A DNA stretch of 64,000 nt from Neorhizobium populisoli (GTDB taxonomy: Bacteria; Pseudomonadota; Alphaproteobacteria; Rhizobiales; Rhizobiaceae): contig NZ_JAHYCB010000004.1 in the NCBI RefSeq assembly GCF_019430945.1, forward strand, positions 615,692-679,691, written 5' to 3'. Position 1 is the stretch's first letter. Each line of letters opens with the position of its first letter. The notes beneath the pieces were generated by a model. That model did not search any database. It saw nothing but the letters and a program-made list of their open reading frames with translations, and was not told the DNA's origin. Of the stretch, positions 60,467 to 64,000 are shown piece by piece. The translations under genes and the position numbers were made by a program.

Positions 60467-62515
60467 GTGAGTAGAGCCCGGCCTGCGCTCCTTCTTCTGA
60501 GCGCGTCGCTCATCCCTGTCATCATTCTCGCCGCAGCGATGGGGTGGTTCTTCATCAGCGAGCAGCAGAAGGCCATTGATGACGACCTGCGCAGCCGGGC
60601 TGTCACCATGGCTGCAACTCTGCAGCGTGAGCTGAAAACGCAGATCCAGCTGCTTTCCCTGGTTGCCGATTCGCCGCGTCTCGATCCGCCGATTTCCCGC
60701 CCCGGCTTTGCTGAGACGGCACGCCGCCTGCGCGAACGGGTTCCGGCATGGGAGCAGATCCGGGTTTCAGACGAGCAAGGCGAGGTGGTTTTGTCGCTTC
60801 CGCCGCTGCAGGACGATGACGGCCGCCGTGTGGTCGATGTCGAAAGCCACGCAACGGTGATCCGCAGCGGCGCGCCGATCATCGGCAATATCGCTATCGG
60901 CCCGAACGGACAGGCGGCTTTCGCGATCAGGGTGCCGATCCAGAGGAAGGATCGACTACGTGCCGTGCTTTCCGCCGTCATTCGCCCGGCGATCGTCACC
61001 AACCTGCTTTACGCCGGCGGACTTCCCAGCACATGGTCGGTCTGGGTGGTGGATGGGCAGGATCGGTTGGTCGCATCAACCGGCACGCCCGGACTTGCCG
61101 GCAAGCCGGCCGGCGAGTTCGCCAGCTTTTCCGGAAACGGTTTCGGCGAGGCGGCGCTGAAGGCCGGTGGCGACCTGCGCGCCACCGAAGTGGCGCTGGA
61201 AGAGACGCCGTGGCGGGTGAGGGTAGGGCTGCCGATCGCCGAATACGACCGGCCCGCCCGCAATGCGACGATCCTTCTCGTTGCCGCAAGCTGTTTTACC
61301 CTGCTGCTTTCCGGCTCGGCAGCGTTCCTGTTCCAGCGAGAATTGCATTCCCGCAACCGGGAGCGCGAAAGCATGGCCAACTGGCAGCGGATGGATGCCC
61401 TCGGAAAACTCACCGGCCAGGCTGCGCACGACTTCAACAATCTGCTGATGGTCTTCCAATCCGGTGTCGAGGGCATCAAGCGCCGACGCAATGACGAACA
61501 GCGCGTGACGCAACTGCTGTCGCATATGGGCGATGGGGTCGCACGGGGTAAGACGATAACCCAACGTCTCTTATCTTTCTCCCGGCGCTCTAATCAGGGT
61601 GCCGCGCATATCGAGCTGGACGTCCGGCTGAATGAGCTCGAACCGCTTCTGCGTCAGGCCGTCAACGACACGATCGTGATGGAAACCAGCCTGCCGGACG
61701 ACCTCTGGCCCGTGCATGTCGATCCTGCGAGCCTGGAAATCGCATTGATAAATCTTCTCACGAACTCGCGGGAGGCGATGGAGAATGGCGGGCGGGTCAC
61801 CATTTCTGCACGCAATGTTCCCGAGGCGGCCATCGAGGATCCCGGTCTTCACGGCGCGTTCGTCGCGCTGACGGTGACCGATACCGGCACAGGCATCCAG
61901 CCCGGCGATATCGTCCGCATTTTCGAGCCGTTCTTTTCCATCAGGAAGGATGGGAGGCCGGGTCTGGGTTTGACCCAGGTGCATAGCTTCGCCCATGGCA
62001 GCGGCGGCGCCGTGAAAGTGACGAGCCTGATCGGCCATGGCAGCGCCTTTACATTGCTGCTTCCCAAATCGAATGTACCACGCATGCCGCGCCAGGAGAT
62101 CAAGCCGGCCATCGATCTACCGCGAACGATGCTGATCGTCGACGATACGCCGTCATCTCTGGAATCTCTGCGCCTCAGCCTGGAAGGGCTGGTGTCGACA
62201 ATTTTGACCGCGGCAAGCGGCGAAGAGGCGCTTGTCGTCCTCGATCGCAATCCGCAGATCGAAGCCGTCGTCAGCGACATCATGATGCCTGGAATGTCCG
62301 GTATCGAGCTCGCGGAAGAGATCGCCCGCAGAAATCCGCGCCTGCCGATCGTCCTGATGACCGGCTACAGCGACAAACAGGAAGCCGGCGTCGAAATCAC
62401 CCGGCCGGTGGTCGCAAAGCCTTTCGACAATCAGGAGCTTGCCAGGGCGTTTAATACGGCCAGGGCGAGGTCTTCGGATAACGTGGTGCAGCTAGGGCTT
62501 CCAACGCGCAGTTAG
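60467..62515 (+). CDS. Hybrid sensor histidine kinase
   Basis: 682 residues. Helix 1 (about 7-28) and helix 2 (about 264-287) enclose a periplasmic sensor domain of about 235 residues. The dimerisation/phospho-acceptor region has His321 in GQAAHDFNNLL, the AHDFNN form typical of cytochrome-linked alphaproteobacterial kinases. The ATPase domain has LLTNSREAM, DTGTGI and GRPGLGLTQV (about 430-535). A receiver domain follows (about 555-670) with Asp604 in SDIMMPG and Lys in AKPFD. The start is GTG with CGAGGA upstream. No response regulator or other partner is adjacent, so it is an orphan; the signal is unknown. Confidence 0.92.
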   Translation: MSRARPALLLLSASLIPVIILAAAMGWFFISEQQKAIDDDLRSRAVTMAATLQRELKTQIQLLSLVADSPRLDPPISRPGFAETARRLRERVPAWEQIRVSDEQGEVVLSLPPLQDDDGRRVVDVESHATVIRSGAPIIGNIAIGPNGQAAFAIRVPIQRKDRLRAVLSAVIRPAIVTNLLYAGGLPSTWSVWVVDGQDRLVASTGTPGLAGKPAGEFASFSGNGFGEAALKAGGDLRATEVALEETPWRVRVGLPIAEYDRPARNATILLVAASCFTLLLSGSAAFLFQRELHSRNRERESMANWQRMDALGKLTGQAAHDFNNLLMVFQSGVEGIKRRRNDEQRVTQLLSHMGDGVARGKTITQRLLSFSRRSNQGAAHIELDVRLNELEPLLRQAVNDTIVMETSLPDDLWPVHVDPASLEIALINLLTNSREAMENGGRVTISARNVPEAAIEDPGLHGAFVALTVTDTGTGIQPGDIVRIFEPFFSIRKDGRPGLGLTQVHSFAHGSGGAVKVTSLIGHGSAFTLLLPKSNVPRMPRQEIKPAIDLPRTMLIVDDTPSSLESLRLSLEGLVSTILTAASGEEALVVLDRNPQIEAVVSDIMMPGMSGIELAEEIARRNPRLPIVLMTGYSDKQEAGVEITRPVVAKPFDNQELARAFNTARARSSDNVVQLGLPTRS

Positions 62516-62757
62516 TTGCGTCTCTCGACGTAGCGGCTAGGTCATGCCCAGAGCGAGAGAGGCGCTGACCAGAAGTGTAAGCAGCGGTGATGGTGGTCTT
62601 TCTGGTGGGGCAGTTGATGACAACCTCCATAGCAGTGCTGGAGTCGATTGGTTCTGGCTCGAAGTCAGCGTAACGACGCGTTTTGATCGTCCCCAATTCG
62701 GCCTCATCCGGAAATCCGGCGTGAGTGGGGGCCTCATTCGATTTTACCCTATGCTGG
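62516..62757. other. Intergenic sequence left of the IS element
   Basis: No gene is supported. Minus-strand frames (for example 62537-62737) are arginine/serine/proline-rich and lack motifs. The sequence may be part of an older mobile element into or beside which the IS30-type element inserted. Confidence 0.3.
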
Positions 62758-63856
62758 TTCCATGTTGAATGCAACGCTGGTTGGAAACCTACACGGCCTG
62801 CCGTTCCAAAGCCAATAGATGCAGACTGAACATCTCCTTTGGCGTTTGAAACCCCAGGCATTTGCGCGGGGTACTGTTAAGCCGGTCACATAGAGAACGT
62901 ATCTCCTGGTTGCTGACATCCAGCACGATCGTTTCCGGCGGCAGGTAGCGGCGAACGCGCTTGTTGGTGTTCTCCACCGTGCCTTTCTGCCAAGGCGCCT
63001 GCGGATCGCAAAACCAGGCTGCAGTTCCCATGCCACGCTTCAGTTCGCGCCATGAGACGAACTCCAGTCCGCGATCGAATGTCAGGCTCTGGCGGGCCGG
63101 CGCGGGCAGGGGTGCCAGATGATGGATCAGCTGACTCATGATCGGCTTCGATCGCCTGTCGTTGTTGCGGAACAGGACGGTATAGCGGCTCTTGCGCTCG
63201 ACGACGGTCGCGATGTTGGCAGCGCCGTGTTCCTTCCTGAAGATCATCAGATCCGCTTCCCAATGACCGAACTCGCTTCTCGAATTGATCGATTCCGGTC
63301 GGTTGCGAATGGCGCACTCCATTGGAAAGACAAGGCTTCTGGGCTTGCGCGCGTATCGTGGCCGACGCTTGCGTCGCCGCTCCGGCAAGTGTCGAGCCAG
63401 TTGCTGATCCTGGCCTTCCTGCGAGTAGACATATTGGTAGATCGTCTCATGGCTCAACCTCGCAGACGAGCCGGTGACAAGCCTCAGGCGTCCGGAAATC
63501 TGTTCTGGAGACCAGCCATCCTTCAGCCGATCGATGACGGCGGCGCGCAGAGCCGGATCACGCAGTAGCTTGCGATATTTGCGCCGTCGGCCGGATGCCA
63601 TGCTATGTGCGGTGACGTGCCAGTATCCCTCGGCAACAGGTGCCTCACGGTCGTGCCAGAAATTCCGTCGCAACTCACGGCAGATTGTCGAACGGTCGCG
63701 CCGAAGGGTGCGAGCGATCTCTGCCTGGCTCATCTTCTTCTCATGCATCCGCGCAATCACGCGACGTTCGTCCATACTCAACTGCACAAAAGAGCGGCAC
63801 ATTCCATCCTCCTGATATCATGGCCTTTATTCTCCTCGTTGCATTTGAAAATGGAA
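62758..63856 (-). mobile_element. IS30-family insertion sequence
   Basis: About 1.1 kb with one transposase gene. Imperfect terminal inverted repeats of about 20 bases: left 62758-62776 (TTCCATGTTGAATGCAACG) and right 63837-63856, whose reverse complement is TTCCATTTTCAAATGCAACG; they differ by one gap and a few substitutions. A target duplication could not be identified, so the outer limits are approximate. Confidence 0.75.
62789..63802 (-). CDS. IS30-family transposase
   Basis: 337 residues, full length for the family. The N-terminal helix-turn-helix is LSMDERRVIARMHEKKMSQAEIARTLRRDRSTICREL (8-45), and the DDE catalytic residues appear in GHWEADLM, LTFDRGLEF and GTVENTNKRVRRYLP. AGGAGG lies before the ATG at 63802. 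No frameshift or stop is seen, so the element may be active. Confidence 0.93.
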   Translation of the reverse strand: MCRSFVQLSMDERRVIARMHEKKMSQAEIARTLRRDRSTICRELRRNFWHDREAPVAEGYWHVTAHSMASGRRRKYRKLLRDPALRAAVIDRLKDGWSPEQISGRLRLVTGSSARLSHETIYQYVYSQEGQDQQLARHLPERRRKRRPRYARKPRSLVFPMECAIRNRPESINSRSEFGHWEADLMIFRKEHGAANIATVVERKSRYTVLFRNNDRRSKPIMSQLIHHLAPLPAPARQSLTFDRGLEFVSWRELKRGMGTAAWFCDPQAPWQKGTVENTNKRVRRYLPPETIVLDVSNQEIRSLCDRLNSTPRKCLGFQTPKEMFSLHLLALERQAV

Positions 63857-64000
63857 TCTGCCCTATCAATGCGTCATGTGGCGGCAAGGTTGAAATGTCC
63901 GCCGGTTTGCAAAGTAGAAATGTCCGACGGGTCGTCACAATGCCCATCGACGAGCCCCGATCTGACCGGCTGATACCGGTTGCAAGATCAGATCGGGGCG
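63857..64000. other. Edge sequence with direct repeats and a hairpin, possible end of a second IS
   Basis: Two direct repeats GAAATGTCCG (about 63891-63900 and 63918-63927) resemble the repeated ends of IS21-type elements. They are followed by a 12-base-pair inverted repeat (63954-63965 with 63988-63999) enclosing ACCGG-N6-CCGGT. No gene starts here; the element, if any, continues beyond the window. Confidence 0.35.

Overview
The window is a GC-rich, densely packed stretch of an alphaproteobacterial genome, most likely a member of the Rhizobiaceae (Rhizobium/Agrobacterium group). This rests on four things seen here: several dipeptide/oligopeptide-type ABC importers, an FMN-riboswitch-controlled second lumazine synthase (RibH2 type), a RirA-type iron box, and GC-rich intergenic inverted repeats of the kind common in rhizobia. 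I see no tRNA, rRNA, CRISPR array or replication origin. The many catabolic and uptake islands, each with its own regulator, and the insertion sequences at the right edge look like an accessory replicon or a variable chromosomal region; this is inference.

Layout. (1) 1-8057: a peptide-type ABC importer with a gamma-glutamyltransferase-like enzyme on the minus strand, divergent from a GntR/FCD regulator and a small SnoaL/NTF2-like protein. (2) 8073-22485, minus strand: an iron module. It has a FatBCDE/VctPDGC-like siderophore importer, a DUF2218 protein, an STN-containing TonB-dependent receptor with FecR and FecI, and a four-gene operon matching the petrobactin pathway (AsbA, AsbB, AsbC and a fused AsbD-AsbE protein). 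(3) 22962-31824, plus strand: ABC importer, TetR regulator, formylglycine-generating enzyme and sulfatase, apparently a sulfate-ester import and hydrolysis operon with a 26-bp palindrome in front. (4) 31973-33954: an SDR oxidoreductase and a small TetR regulator sharing three copies of one palindromic operator.

(5) 34008-43382, minus strand: seven overlapping genes encoding a class I-like HMG-CoA reductase, a UbiA-family prenyltransferase, a PEP-synthase/rifampicin-phosphotransferase-like dikinase, a BtaA-like (DUF3419) protein, a phytol/dolichol-kinase-like membrane protein, a GNAT protein and an acyl-AMP ligase. I do not recognise this as a described pathway and consider it the best candidate for a new system; it looks like synthesis of an isoprenoid-linked or unusual polar lipid. 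(6) 43551-44322: ribH2 with an FMN riboswitch. (7) 44358-49446: a LysR regulator divergent from an amino/hydroxy-acid operon (DSD1-type PLP enzyme, ornithine-cyclodeaminase-family protein, tartrate/D-malate dehydrogenase, alpha/beta hydrolase). (8) 49782-60175: another ABC importer, a FadR-type regulator, an alpha/beta hydrolase, an enolase-superfamily sugar-acid dehydratase and a KdgD-like dehydratase. An 18-bp box shared by two promoters suggests that one regulator governs the whole island. (9) 60467-64000: an orphan hybrid histidine kinase, an IS30-family element, and the edge of what may be a second IS.

The recurring theme is import of a compound by an SBP-dependent transporter encoded beside one or two enzymes that degrade it and a local repressor. 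The iron module (synthesis, surface sensing, uptake) and the HMG-CoA reductase/prenyltransferase operon are the two exceptions.
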